Source: Armatimonadota bacterium (GTDB lineage Bacteria > Armatimonadota > UBA10988). From it: 64,000 nt of DNA. The notes beneath the pieces were generated by a model that searched no databases, had not been told where the DNA came from, and saw nothing but the letters and a program-made list of their open reading frames with translations. A program made the translations under genes and the position numbers. This document shows positions 1 through 8,056 of the stretch, one piece after another (positions within the stretch are counted from its first letter, which is position 1; each line of letters opens with the position of its first letter). The stretch lies in NCBI GenBank assembly GCA_016235455.1, contig JACRKZ010000008.1:1-64000 (forward strand), written 5' to 3'.

Positions 1-2559
1 GTAGCGCGGCGCGTGGCGCTGGTCACTTTGGCGCTTGGCAACCGCTCCGGCGGTCGCGTGAGCCAGAGCGTCACGCTGCGAGCCGAGAACTGGAACACGG
101 ACCGCCGGCACACACCCGCGCAGGTCAGCGCCGAGGTCGTGCTCGACGGCGCGCTGACCACCACCACCGTCGAGCTGCCGCTGGGCGCCGACGCCCTGTT
201 GTGGGACGAATGGTCGCCCGCGCTGTACCGCCTGACCGCCACGCTGGGCAATGGTGACGCGCTGAGCACCACCTTCGGTCTGCGCGAGATGGGCCGCCTC
301 GGCACACAGTTCGCCGTCAACGGCAAGGCCACGTTCCTGCGCGGCACACACAACGCGGCGAGCTTCCCCAAGACGCTGCATCCGCCCATGGACCTGGACT
401 CCTGGCTGGCGCTGATGCGGCTGTACCGGTCGTATGGCCTGAACCACTACCGGTGCCACACCTGGGCCGTGCCCGAGGCGGCGTTGCTCGCGGCCGACAT
501 GGTCGGCCTCTACATCCAGCCAGAACTGCCCAGCTGGGGCGGCTTCCAGTGGGCCAACGACGCCGCGCACGACGCCTACTGCCGCCGCGAGGCGCTGGCC
601 ATGTCGTCCGCCTGGGCCAACCACCCCAGCTTCGCCATGTTCGCGCTGGGCAACGAGATCGGCCTGCCGCGAGCCGAGTGCCGCGCGGCGATGACCGCGC
701 TGGTCAGCGAGATGCGCGCCGACGACCCGACACGGCTCTATGCCGAGGGCTCCAACAACGAGTTCGGCAACCCCACGGTCAACCCCGGCGACGACTACTT
801 CACCACCTTCCGCACCGGGCGGCGCACCGGCGCCGTGCGCGGCTCGTTTGCCACGGTGGACAAGCCCGAAGGCCACATCCAGGTCGGCCCGGCCAACACC
901 CGGCACGACTACGCCGCCGCCATCACCGGCATCGCGGTGCCGGTCGTGGGTCACGAGGTCGGCCAGTACACGGTTTTCCCTGATCTGGCGGAGATCGGCC
1001 AGGCCACGGGCGCAACGCGGCTACGCAACTACGAGATCGTCCGCGACGGCCTGACCGCGGCGGGCCGGATCGATCGGGCCGCGGCTTACACCCAGGCCAG
1101 TGGGCAGGTGGCGCTGCGCTGCTATCGCGAGGAGATCGAGGCGGCGCTGCGCACGCCGGGCTTCGGCGGGTTCCAGTTGCTGGATCTCATCGACAACCAG
1201 GAGCAGGGCACGGCCGTGGTCGGCATCCTCGACGCCGGCGAGCGCTCCAAGGGCCTGATCACGCCCGAGGCCTGGCGGGAGTTCTGCGCCGAGACCGTGC
1301 TGCTGGCGCGGTTCGACCGCTACACCTGGGCGGCGGGCGAGACCTTCTCGGCCGACGTGGAGGTAGCGCACTACGGCCCGCAGGCCCTGACGCGGCCGGT
1401 GCTCGAATGGTCGCTGAGCGACGGCGCCACGACTTTGGCCCACGGTGCGCTGCCGCCACGGGACGTGCCCCAAGGCTCGGTGACCGCCCTGGGCCGACTG
1501 ACGATCCCTCTGCCCATGCTGCCGGCGGCGCGACGCCTGGAGCTGGTGCTCAGCCTGCGCGGCACCAACCGCCGCAACCGCTACGAGCTGTGGGTCTACC
1601 CGCCGCCTGCCTCGGCGCCGCCCGCCGCCGGGCCGGCTGTCACCGTCCGCCACGGGCTGGACGAAGAGGCCCTGCGGCGGCTGTCCGCCGGTGACGTGGT
1701 GGTGGTCCTGCCGCCCCGAGAGGGCTGGCAGCGCACCGTCGGCGGCGCGTTCGCCACGGATTTCTGGTGCTGGCCCATGTTCCACAACGAGCCGGGCACC
1801 ATGGGCCTGCTGATCGATGCGGCAAGCCCCGCATTGGCGGGTTTTCCGACGGCCGGCCATGGCGACTGGCAATGGTTCGACATCGCCCGCGCCGCGCGTC
1901 CGGTCATCCTCGATGGCGCTGACCTGCGCCCGGCGGTCGAGGTCATCGACAACTTCGCCCGGCTGCATCATCTGGGCCTGCTTTTTGAGCTGCGTGTCGG
2001 CCCAGGCCGCCTGCTGGTCAGCGCGGTCGACCTGCCAGCCATGGGCGACCAGCCAGCGCCACGGGCGCTCTGGTCGAGTCTGCTGGCCTACGCCGCATCG
2101 GACCGTTTCCACCCCACGGTCGCCCGCACGCCGGAACAAGCGCTGTCGCTGCTGGCTCCGGTGCCGCCGAACCTGGCCCGAGGCGGCCGGGCGTCCGCCT
2201 CGACCGAGCAGGGCGACGCCACCGCCGGCAAGGCGCTGGACGGCAATCCCGAGACGCGGTGGTGCGCGGTCGAGGCCATGCTGCCCCAGTGGTGGCAGGT
2301 CGATCTGGGTGCGCCACAGGTCGTCTCTGGGCTGACTATCGACTGGGAGTACAACCGCCGCCTCTACGGCTACCTCATCGAGGGCTCGGACGACGGCGCC
2401 ACGTGGCGGCAGCTCAGCGACCAGCGCGCCAACCCTTCGCGCGAGCAGGTGCACGCCGTGGCCTTCGCGCCGGCGACGGTGCGGTTCGTGCGCGTGACGG
2501 TGGTCAGCACGGAACGGCAGTGGGCGAGCATCCGCGAGGTGCGGGTCACGGGGCCGTAG
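1..2559 (+). CDS. Glycoside hydrolase family 2-type protein with C-terminal discoidin domain, 5' end missing
   Basis: Likely a secreted or periplasmic beta-glycosidase acting on plant-type polysaccharide or oligosaccharide. The frame is open from base 1, so the true start lies outside the window; the first in-window start-like codon is GTG 13 (numbering below counts from it). A beta-sandwich leads into a TIM barrel with the acid/base motif FALGNEIG (E215) and a second Glu in VVGHEVGQY (E315), the candidate nucleophile. The last ~135 residues form an F5/8 type C (discoidin) domain (NLARGGRAS... ETRWCAVE ... WWQVDLG), which usually binds sugar. Substrate cannot be told from sequence. It ends 12 bp before an inverted-repeat element. 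The GH2 family call is solid; the exact activity is not. Confidence 0.85.
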   Translation, partial: VARRVALVTLALGNRSGGRVSQSVTLRAENWNTDRRHTPAQVSAEVVLDGALTTTTVELPLGADALLWDEWSPALYRLTATLGNGDALSTTFGLREMGRLGTQFAVNGKATFLRGTHNAASFPKTLHPPMDLDSWLALMRLYRSYGLNHYRCHTWAVPEAALLAADMVGLYIQPELPSWGGFQWANDAAHDAYCRREALAMSSAWANHPSFAMFALGNEIGLPRAECRAAMTALVSEMRADDPTRLYAEGSNNEFGNPTVNPGDDYFTTFRTGRRTGAVRGSFATVDKPEGHIQVGPANTRHDYAAAITGIAVPVVGHEVGQYTVFPDLAEIGQATGATRLRNYEIVRDGLTAAGRIDRAAAYTQASGQVALRCYREEIEAALRTPGFGGFQLLDLIDNQEQGTAVVGILDAGERSKGLITPEAWREFCAETVLLARFDRYTWAAGETFSADVEVAHYGPQALTRPVLEWSLSDGATTLAHGALPPRDVPQGSVTALGRLTIPLPMLPAARRLELVLSLRGTNRRNRYELWVYPPPASAPPAAGPAVTVRHGLDEEALRRLSAGDVVVVLPPREGWQRTVGGAFATDFWCWPMFHNEPGTMGLLIDAASPALAGFPTAGHGDWQWFDIARAARPVILDGADLRPAVEVIDNFARLHHLGLLFELRVGPGRLLVSAVDLPAMGDQPAPRALWSSLLAYAASDRFHPTVARTPEQALSLLAPVPPNLARGGRASASTEQGDATAGKALDGNPETRWCAVEAMLPQWWQVDLGAPQVVSGLTIDWEYNRRLYGYLIEGSDDGATWRQLSDQRANPSREQVHAVAFAPATVRFVRVTVVSTERQWASIREVRVTGP

Positions 2560-2571
2560 CAGGGCGCGCTT

Positions 2572-2951
2572 GGTGGCACCAGCCTCCTGGCCGCTGACTG
2601 GCGCCGCGACGTCGGCAAGCTGCTTCGCGCACCGGCCAGGGGGCCTTGTCGTTACCCACAAGTGCCGGTCGGGTCTGCATGTGCCAGCGGTCGGCCCGAC
2701 CCCCTGGGAGCGCCGCGCTCCCGCGCGGCACCAATCGCGGCTCTGTTGGGCCACGGGAGCCATTGGTTGCGCTCGCGAGCCTTTGGGGCCGGTGCCGGAG
2801 CCGTCGGCCTCAAACTTCGCGCGAAAGCGTAGCGGAGCCGCATTGGGTGCCGCGCAGGAGCGCGGCGCTCCCAGGGACGGGCCGACCGTTGGCGCACGCA
2901 GAGCCGGCCAGCACTTGTGGATGATGATGAGGCCAGGAGGCCGGTGCCACC
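2572..2951. repeat. 380-bp imperfect palindromic (MITE-like) element
   Basis: The ends are inverted repeats of 21 bp with one mismatch (2572-2592 against 2931-2951; both begin GGTGGCACC read inward). Inside, 2654-2732 and 2846-2922 are again inverted copies of each other with scattered mismatches, including the GC palindrome GGGAGCGCCGCGCTCC. The whole could fold into one long hairpin. No transposase is encoded and no clear target duplication is visible, so a non-autonomous mobile element or a structured intergenic repeat are both possible. It fills the 460-bp gap between the GH2 gene and the Hen1-Pnkp remnant; no other gene is seen there. Confidence 0.7.
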
Positions 2952-3019
2952 ATGACCCGCGCTGTACGACCTGCCCCGCCGCCGGGTTGGGACAGACAGC
3001 GACTTTGGGGGCCTGGAGC

Positions 3020-5053
3020 ATGCTGCTGCACATCGATACCACCAGGGAGCAGGCCACCGATCTCGGCTACCTGCTGGCCAAGAACCCCGCGCGCTGCCAG
3101 ACGTTCGCGCTGTCGTTCGGCCGGGCGCACGTCTTCTCTCCGGTGGGCCTGGTGCGCGGCCGGGTTGGCAGCCGCGACGGCGGGCCGCTGTCGCAGTACG
3201 TCAACGACCGGCCGTATGTGGCCATGGCCATGACCGCCCAAGGCAGCGCGCTCTGCGTGCCCGGCAACCACGACGTCAAACTGGAGCGCGCCCTGCGCGG
3301 CCGCGATGTGCGCCAGACCCACGGTCTGGCCGCGACTATGGCGCAGCTGGCCTCTGAGCCGCCCGAGCTCAGCGGCCAGGTGGCCGACTTCATCGGCAGC
3401 CTGGTCAGCCACTACGTCCTCGACGGCGGCCGCTTGGTGGTGGCCCACGCCGGCCTGCGCGCGGAGTTGCACGGCCGCGCCTCGAGCCAGGTGCGCGAGT
3501 TCGCGCTGTATGGCGAGACCACCGGTGAGACCGACGAGTACGGTTTGCCCGTACGCTACTTCTGGGCCGGCGACTACCGCAGCGAGGCGACGGTCGTCTA
3601 TGGCCATACGCCGGTGCCCGACGCCAGTTGGACCAACCGGACAATCTGCATCGACACCGGCTGTGTCTTCGGCGGGCAACTCACCGCACTACGCTACCCC
3701 GAGCGCGAACTGGTGCAGGTGCCCGCCCGGCGCTGCTACTACGAGCCGGCGCGTCCGCTGCATCCGCCACCTGACGCGCGGCCCGACGCCGCGCGGCCGG
3801 CGGCAGACCTGCTGGACATTCAGGACGTGTTGGGCAAGCGCATCATCCCCACCCGCACCCAGGGCCATGTGACCATCCGCGAGGAGAACGCGCTGGCCGC
3901 GCTGGAGGTGTTGGGGCGGTTCGCCGCCGACCCGCGCTGGCTGGTCTACCTGCCGCCCACCATGGCGCCAGCGGACACCTGCCGCGCGGGCGACTACCTG
4001 GAGCACCCGCGTGAGGCCTTCGCCTACTTCCGCGGCGAGGAAGTGGCTCGCGTGGTCTGCCAGGAGAAGCACATGGGCTCCCGCGCGGTGGTCGTGCTGT
4101 GCCGCGACGAAGCCACGGCCCGCCGTCGGTTCTCGGTGTCCAGTGGCGAGCGGGGCATGGTGCTGACCCGCACCGGCCGGCCCTTCTTCGCCCAGACTGC
4201 GCTCACCGCCGAGGTCGTCAGCCGCCTGTGCGGCGCGGTCGAGCGCGCCGGGCTGTGGTCCGCGCTGGAGACCGACTGGCTGTGCCTCGACGCGGAGCTG
4301 ATGCCCTGGTCGGCCAGGGCACAGGAGCTGCTGCGCACGCAGTACGCGCCCGCCGGTGCCGCCGCGCGCGCCGCCTTCGCCGAGGCCATCGGCGCGCTGG
4401 AGCAGGCCCAAGCCCGCGGCGCCGAGGCCGGCAACGCCGACCTGCTGGCGCGCCTGGTCGAGCGGCAGGACTGCGCGGCCCGCTATGACCAGGCCTGGCG
4501 CCGCTACTGCTGGCGCGTGGACAGCGTGGACGACCTGAAGATCGCCCCGTTCCACCTGCTGGCCGGCGAGGGCCACGTCTACACCGACCGCGACCACCTG
4601 TGGCACATGGCCACGCTGGCCGAGCTGTGCGCCGCCGACCCGGCGCTGCTGCGCGCCGCGCCGTGCCTGCCGGTCGACCTGACCGACGCGGACAGCGAGG
4701 CCGCCGGCATCGCCTGGTGGGAGCAGCTCACCGACCGCGGCGGCGAAGGCATGGTGGTCAAGCCCCTGGGCTGGCTGACCAAGGGCCCGCACGGCCTGGT
4801 GCAGCCGGCCATCAAATGCCGCGGACGAGAGTACCTGCGGATCATCTATGGCCCGGACTACACGCGACCCGACCAGCTCGACCGGCTGCGTCAGCGCTCG
4901 CTGGGCACCAAGCGCGCCATGGCGCTGCGCGAGTATGCGCTGGGGCTGGAAGCGCTGCACCGCTTTGTCGAGGGCGAGCCGCTGTACCGCGTGCACGAGT
5001 GCGTGCTCGGCGTTCTGGCCATGGAGAGCCAGCCGGTCGACCCGCGGCTGTGA
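3020..5053 (+). CDS. pnkp: Hen1-Pnkp deletion chimera: Hen1 N-terminus fused to partial Pnkp phosphatase and intact-looking ligase domain
   Basis: Residues 1-68 match the start of bacterial Hen1, the 3'-terminal RNA ribose 2'-O-methyltransferase (TDLGYLLAKNP, SFGRAHVF, PVGLVRG, QYVNDRPYVA). Residues ~69-250 match Pnkp phosphatase, entering just before ALCVPGNHD and continuing through HYVLDGG, VVAHAG, ALYGETTGETDE and YGHTPVP. Residues ~300-677 match the Pnkp ligase: CQEKHMGSRA (Lys-containing motif I), GGEGMVVKP and KCRGREYLRIIYG. The Hen1 methyltransferase, the Pnkp kinase and the first phosphatase metal motifs (DxH, GDxxDRG) are absent. Hen1 and Pnkp normally form a two-protein RNA repair complex encoded by adjacent genes, so a deletion across both explains the fusion. 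ATG 3020 is chosen because it is the Hen1 start. The ligase may still work; the phosphatase probably does not. Confidence 0.85.
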   Translation: MLLHIDTTREQATDLGYLLAKNPARCQTFALSFGRAHVFSPVGLVRGRVGSRDGGPLSQYVNDRPYVAMAMTAQGSALCVPGNHDVKLERALRGRDVRQTHGLAATMAQLASEPPELSGQVADFIGSLVSHYVLDGGRLVVAHAGLRAELHGRASSQVREFALYGETTGETDEYGLPVRYFWAGDYRSEATVVYGHTPVPDASWTNRTICIDTGCVFGGQLTALRYPERELVQVPARRCYYEPARPLHPPPDARPDAARPAADLLDIQDVLGKRIIPTRTQGHVTIREENALAALEVLGRFAADPRWLVYLPPTMAPADTCRAGDYLEHPREAFAYFRGEEVARVVCQEKHMGSRAVVVLCRDEATARRRFSVSSGERGMVLTRTGRPFFAQTALTAEVVSRLCGAVERAGLWSALETDWLCLDAELMPWSARAQELLRTQYAPAGAAARAAFAEAIGALEQAQARGAEAGNADLLARLVERQDCAARYDQAWRRYCWRVDSVDDLKIAPFHLLAGEGHVYTDRDHLWHMATLAELCAADPALLRAAPCLPVDLTDADSEAAGIAWWEQLTDRGGEGMVVKPLGWLTKGPHGLVQPAIKCRGREYLRIIYGPDYTRPDQLDRLRQRSLGTKRAMALREYALGLEALHRFVEGEPLYRVHECVLGVLAMESQPVDPRL

Positions 5054-5094
5054 CCTGGCGAGCTGCTGCTCGCCACGCCCGCCGCCCCATGTTG

Positions 5095-5100
5095 TACACT
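5095..5100 (+). promoter_or_regulatory. Candidate -10 box (TACACT) for a leaderless HAS-barrel/herA transcript
   Basis: TACACT ends 6 nt before ATG 5107 and no Shine-Dalgarno lies between, so transcription would begin about at the start codon. No convincing -35 is visible at 16-18 nt. Confidence 0.4.
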
Positions 5101-5106
5101 GCGGCC

Positions 5107-5679
5107 ATGGCAGACTACGTAGGTGAGGTGGTTCTCAGCAGCACGACGCGCCTGACGGCGCAGTGCCCCGACGACGATGCGACGCCGGCCTTGGGCTCGT
5201 TCGTGACCGTCGACTACGGGCCGGGCCGGGCCGTGGCGGTGGTGGCCGAGGTGCGCTCGGGCAGTCTGGACCCTGGGCGTCGGCCGGTAGCCTTCGGGTT
5301 GAGCGAGGAGGAGTTGTTCCGCCAGCAGCCGCAGCTACGCGAGTTGTTGAGCACCGAATTCGAGGCCATCCTCGTCGGCTGGTCCGAGGGCGACGGCCCG
5401 GCGCGCCAGCTCCTGCCGCCGCGACCGCCACGGCTGCACCGCTTCGTCAGCCCCGCTGAGCCCGACGACGTGCGCACGGTGACAGAAGGCGGCGACTGGC
5501 TGCGGACGCTACTGGCCGCCGAGGCGAGCGACGACCTGCTGGCCGCGGCGGTGCGTGCCTCGCTGGCAACCCGGCCCGACGACCACACCGCGCGCCTGCA
5601 CGCCGGCCGTGCGTTGGCCCGCCTGGTGGGCGACGACTACGAGCGCCTGCAGGTGCTGCTGCGGAGGGTGGCGCAATGA
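5107..5679 (+). CDS. HAS-barrel domain protein, HerA partner
   Basis: A 190-residue protein resembling the small HAS-barrel proteins encoded directly before HerA in cyanobacteria and other phyla. The N-terminal barrel includes GSFVTVDYG, SGSLDPGRRP and FGLSEEELFRQQPQLRELL. A helical C-terminus ends DDYERLQVLLRR. No nuclease motif is seen, so it is not NurA. Its end overlaps the herA start by 4 bp (ATGA), implying translational coupling and a shared complex. HAS barrels help HerA-type ATPases assemble or bind partners; the specific role here is inferred from context. ATG 5107 is the only start consistent with the conserved N-terminus. Confidence 0.75.
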   Translation: MADYVGEVVLSSTTRLTAQCPDDDATPALGSFVTVDYGPGRAVAVVAEVRSGSLDPGRRPVAFGLSEEELFRQQPQLRELLSTEFEAILVGWSEGDGPARQLLPPRPPRLHRFVSPAEPDDVRTVTEGGDWLRTLLAAEASDDLLAAAVRASLATRPDDHTARLHAGRALARLVGDDYERLQVLLRRVAQ

Positions 5680-7310
5680 TCGAGACACGCCAACGGCTCG
5701 GCCTGGTCACCGGCGGCAGCCTGCTCGATGGCCTGGAGATGAAGCTCGATCCAGGCGTCAGCACCGAAGCGCTGCGCGCCGGCCAGTACGTGGTGGTCGA
5801 GGGTCAAGACCACATCTTCTACACGATGATCACCGACGTGCGGCTGCAAAGCGCCAGCCCCAGCATCCCCATTCGGCCGCCGGCCGATGGCGACGATCTG
5901 CTGCGGCAGGTGCTGGCCGGCGAATGGACCTATGTCACACTGCACCTGCGCCCGCTGCTGCAGCTGCCGCTGGTCGGCGAGACCGATGTCGATTCGGCGC
6001 AGGTCAAGACCGTGCCCGCGCACTTCGCCGCCGCCCAGCGCGCCAGCGAGGACGATGTCTCGCGCGTCTTCGGCCAGCAGAGCGCCCGCGACCGCTTCCA
6101 TGTCGGCGCGCCGCTGGATATGGACACGCCCGTCTGCCTCAACCTGAGCCGGTTCGTCGAGCGCAGCAACGGCATCTTCGGCAAGACCGGCACGGGGAAG
6201 ACCTTCCTGACCCGCCTGGTACTGGCCGGTCTGTGCCACAAGCTGCCCGGCGAGGTGGTCACCCTGACCTTCGACATGCATAACGAGTATGGCGGCAGCG
6301 CGCGCCAGGAGGGCAGCGACCGGCATGTGCCCGGCCTCAAGCAGCTCTTTGGCGAGCAGGTCGCGGTGATGACGCTCGACGAGGAGTCGAGCCGCCGGCG
6401 GGGCGCGCCCATCGACGAGGTCGTGCAACTGGCCTACGACGACATCGAGCCCGGCGACATCATCGCCATGCGCGGCGAACTCGGCCTGTCCGAGGCCGGC
6501 TGCGACACGCTCTCGCTGCTCGAAGGCCATTTCGGTGATCGCTGGCTGTGGCAACTGCTGCACGGTGACCCCGAGGAGCTGGTCGAACGCATCGGCGGCC
6601 ACCTGGGCGCCGTGCTGGCCGCCCGGCGCAAGCTAGCCCGACTGGCCGGCAAGGACTTCAAGCGCTTCCTGCACCCCAAGCTCGAAGGATCGGCCCGCCG
6701 CGCGGTGGACACGCTGGTCAAACGCCTCGCCGAGCGCAAACAGCATGTCGTGCTGGAGTTCGGCCAGGTGACCAGCCTGCTGAGCTACCTGCTGGTGGCC
6801 AATGTCGTCACCCGCAAGCTCTATGCCGAGTGGGTCCGCCGCGCCGAGGAGTTCCACGCCAGCCTGCGCCCGCAGGATAAGCCCCCACACCTGGTCATCT
6901 GCGTTGAGGAGGCCCACAAGTTCCTCAACCCCGAAGCCGCGCGGCAAACCTCGTTCGGCCAGATCGCGCGCGAACTGCGCAAGTACTTCGTCTCCCTGCT
7001 CATCGTCGACCAGCGGCCCAGCGGCATCGACGACGAGATCCTCAGCCAGCTCGGCACGCGCATCACCGCCCAGCTCAACGACGACCGCGACATCGCCGCG
7101 GTACTCGCCGGCACCACCGGCTCCGCGGGTCTGCGCGTGGTGCTGGCGGGCCTCGACTCCAAGCAACAGGCCCTTATTTTCGGCCACGCCGTGCCCATGC
7201 CCGTCGTGCTCAAGACCCGGACCTACAACGACGAACTGTTCGGCGAGATCGGGCGGATCAAGGCGGATGTGGAGGGGACGATGAGCGCGGGGCCGGACCC
7301 GTGGGGATGA
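5676..7310 (+). CDS. herA: HerA-like hexameric DNA-translocating ATPase
   Basis: A FtsK/HerA superfamily ATPase of 544 residues. The N-terminal ~130 residues form a HAS barrel. Walker A is GKTGTGKT (169-176) and Walker B is VICVEEAH (~406-413), followed by RQTSFGQIARELRK and SLLIVDQRPSGID, typical of HerA. HerA proteins translocate DNA and usually work with a nuclease (NurA) in end resection, or with other effectors in defence modules; no nuclease gene is adjacent here. It overlaps the HAS-barrel gene by 4 bp. The nearest other gene is the Hen1-Pnkp remnant, so a nucleic-acid repair island is plausible but inferred. Confidence 0.85.
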   Translation: MIETRQRLGLVTGGSLLDGLEMKLDPGVSTEALRAGQYVVVEGQDHIFYTMITDVRLQSASPSIPIRPPADGDDLLRQVLAGEWTYVTLHLRPLLQLPLVGETDVDSAQVKTVPAHFAAAQRASEDDVSRVFGQQSARDRFHVGAPLDMDTPVCLNLSRFVERSNGIFGKTGTGKTFLTRLVLAGLCHKLPGEVVTLTFDMHNEYGGSARQEGSDRHVPGLKQLFGEQVAVMTLDEESSRRRGAPIDEVVQLAYDDIEPGDIIAMRGELGLSEAGCDTLSLLEGHFGDRWLWQLLHGDPEELVERIGGHLGAVLAARRKLARLAGKDFKRFLHPKLEGSARRAVDTLVKRLAERKQHVVLEFGQVTSLLSYLLVANVVTRKLYAEWVRRAEEFHASLRPQDKPPHLVICVEEAHKFLNPEAARQTSFGQIARELRKYFVSLLIVDQRPSGIDDEILSQLGTRITAQLNDDRDIAAVLAGTTGSAGLRVVLAGLDSKQQALIFGHAVPMPVVLKTRTYNDELFGEIGRIKADVEGTMSAGPDPWG

Positions 7311-7331
7311 GGCGCGCTACGCGCGCGAAGG

Positions 7332-7358
7332 GCGCTGCGGCCTGAAGGGCCGCAGCGC
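7332..7358 (+). terminator. Hairpin after herA
   Basis: A perfect 11-bp stem (GCGCTGCGGCC with its complement) closes a 5-nt loop, 21 nt after the herA stop. No U-tract follows, so it may be a stabilising or repeat hairpin rather than a classical terminator. Confidence 0.5.
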
Positions 7359-7385
7359 GCCCCTGACACACAAGCGATCCGCATC

Positions 7386-7399
7386 ACACTGCCCAGTGT
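7386..7399. promoter_or_regulatory. 14-bp palindrome upstream of the peroxiredoxin
   Basis: ACACTGCCCAGTGT is a perfect 6-2-6 inverted repeat centred about 43 nt before the peroxiredoxin start. Its position suits an operator for a redox regulator, but no regulator gene is nearby and the motif matches no operator I can name. Confidence 0.3.
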
Positions 7400-7435
7400 C
7401 CGATGTGAACTCGGCACAACGAGGAGGGTACGATT

Positions 7436-7960
7436 GTGAGCGTTAAGGTTGGGTGTCCCGCCCCTGATTTCACCTGTGATGCGCTGGTGGACGGCAAGGT
7501 CGATGGTAAGGTCTCGCTGAGCGACTACAAGGGTAAGTGGGTACTGCTGTACTTCTACCCGCTCGACTTCACCTTCGTCTGCCCCACGGAGATCGTGGCC
7601 ATCAACGAGGCCGTGCCGAAGCTGGCCGAGCTCAACTGCCAGGTCCTCGCGGCCAGCACCGACTCGGTCTACTCGCACCTGGCCTGGACCGAGAGCCATC
7701 CCGGCCTGAAGAACATGGCCCACCCGATGCTCGGCGACACCACGCACGCCGTGTCGAAGGCCTATGACGTGCTGCTCGAAGACAAGGGCATCGCCCTGCG
7801 CGGCTCGTTCCTCATCGACCCCGACGGCGTGTTGCAGTGGGTCAACGTCAACGCGCTCAATGCGGGCCGCAACGTGGACGAGATCATCCGCGTCCTGTCC
7901 GCGCTGCAGACCGGCGGTCTGACCCCGTGTGGGTGGACGCCGGGCCAGGCGACACTGTAG
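7436..7960 (+). CDS. Typical 2-Cys peroxiredoxin (AhpC/TSA family)
   Basis: A cytoplasmic thiol peroxidase that reduces hydrogen peroxide and organic hydroperoxides. The peroxidatic Cys is C49 in DFTFVCPTEI and the resolving Cys is C165 in PCGW near the C-terminus, as in AhpC-type enzymes. At 174 residues it is slightly short for the family, with a trimmed C-terminal tail. The GTG start at 7436 is supported by a strong Shine-Dalgarno (GAGGAGGG) 8-9 nt upstream. It stands alone; no AhpF is present. Electrons could come from thioredoxin (trxA is at 34581), which is inference. Confidence 0.93.
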   Translation: MSVKVGCPAPDFTCDALVDGKVDGKVSLSDYKGKWVLLYFYPLDFTFVCPTEIVAINEAVPKLAELNCQVLAASTDSVYSHLAWTESHPGLKNMAHPMLGDTTHAVSKAYDVLLEDKGIALRGSFLIDPDGVLQWVNVNALNAGRNVDEIIRVLSALQTGGLTPCGWTPGQATL

Positions 7961-8056
7961 GTTCCATCGGCCACGGCCGACCGACAAGCCACTTGGGGCA
8001 GCTTCAGCTTGTGCTAAGCTGTGCCTCAGGTGGCTTGGCCATTTGGGGACCCGACC

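Noticed and set aside
2570-3019. An N-terminal extension of the Hen1-Pnkp gene through the repeat element
   Set aside because: The extra ~150 codons are translated palindrome sequence; Hen1 homology starts at ATG 3020.
1021-3057. A 678-codon minus-strand frame across the GH2 gene and the inverted repeat
   Set aside because: Arg/Gln/Gly-rich, no family match, and antisense to a clear GH2 gene; typical shadow of GC-rich third positions.
5107-5679. The HAS-barrel gene as NurA nuclease
   Set aside because: No NurA acidic metal motifs; the length and barrel match the small HAS-barrel partner instead.
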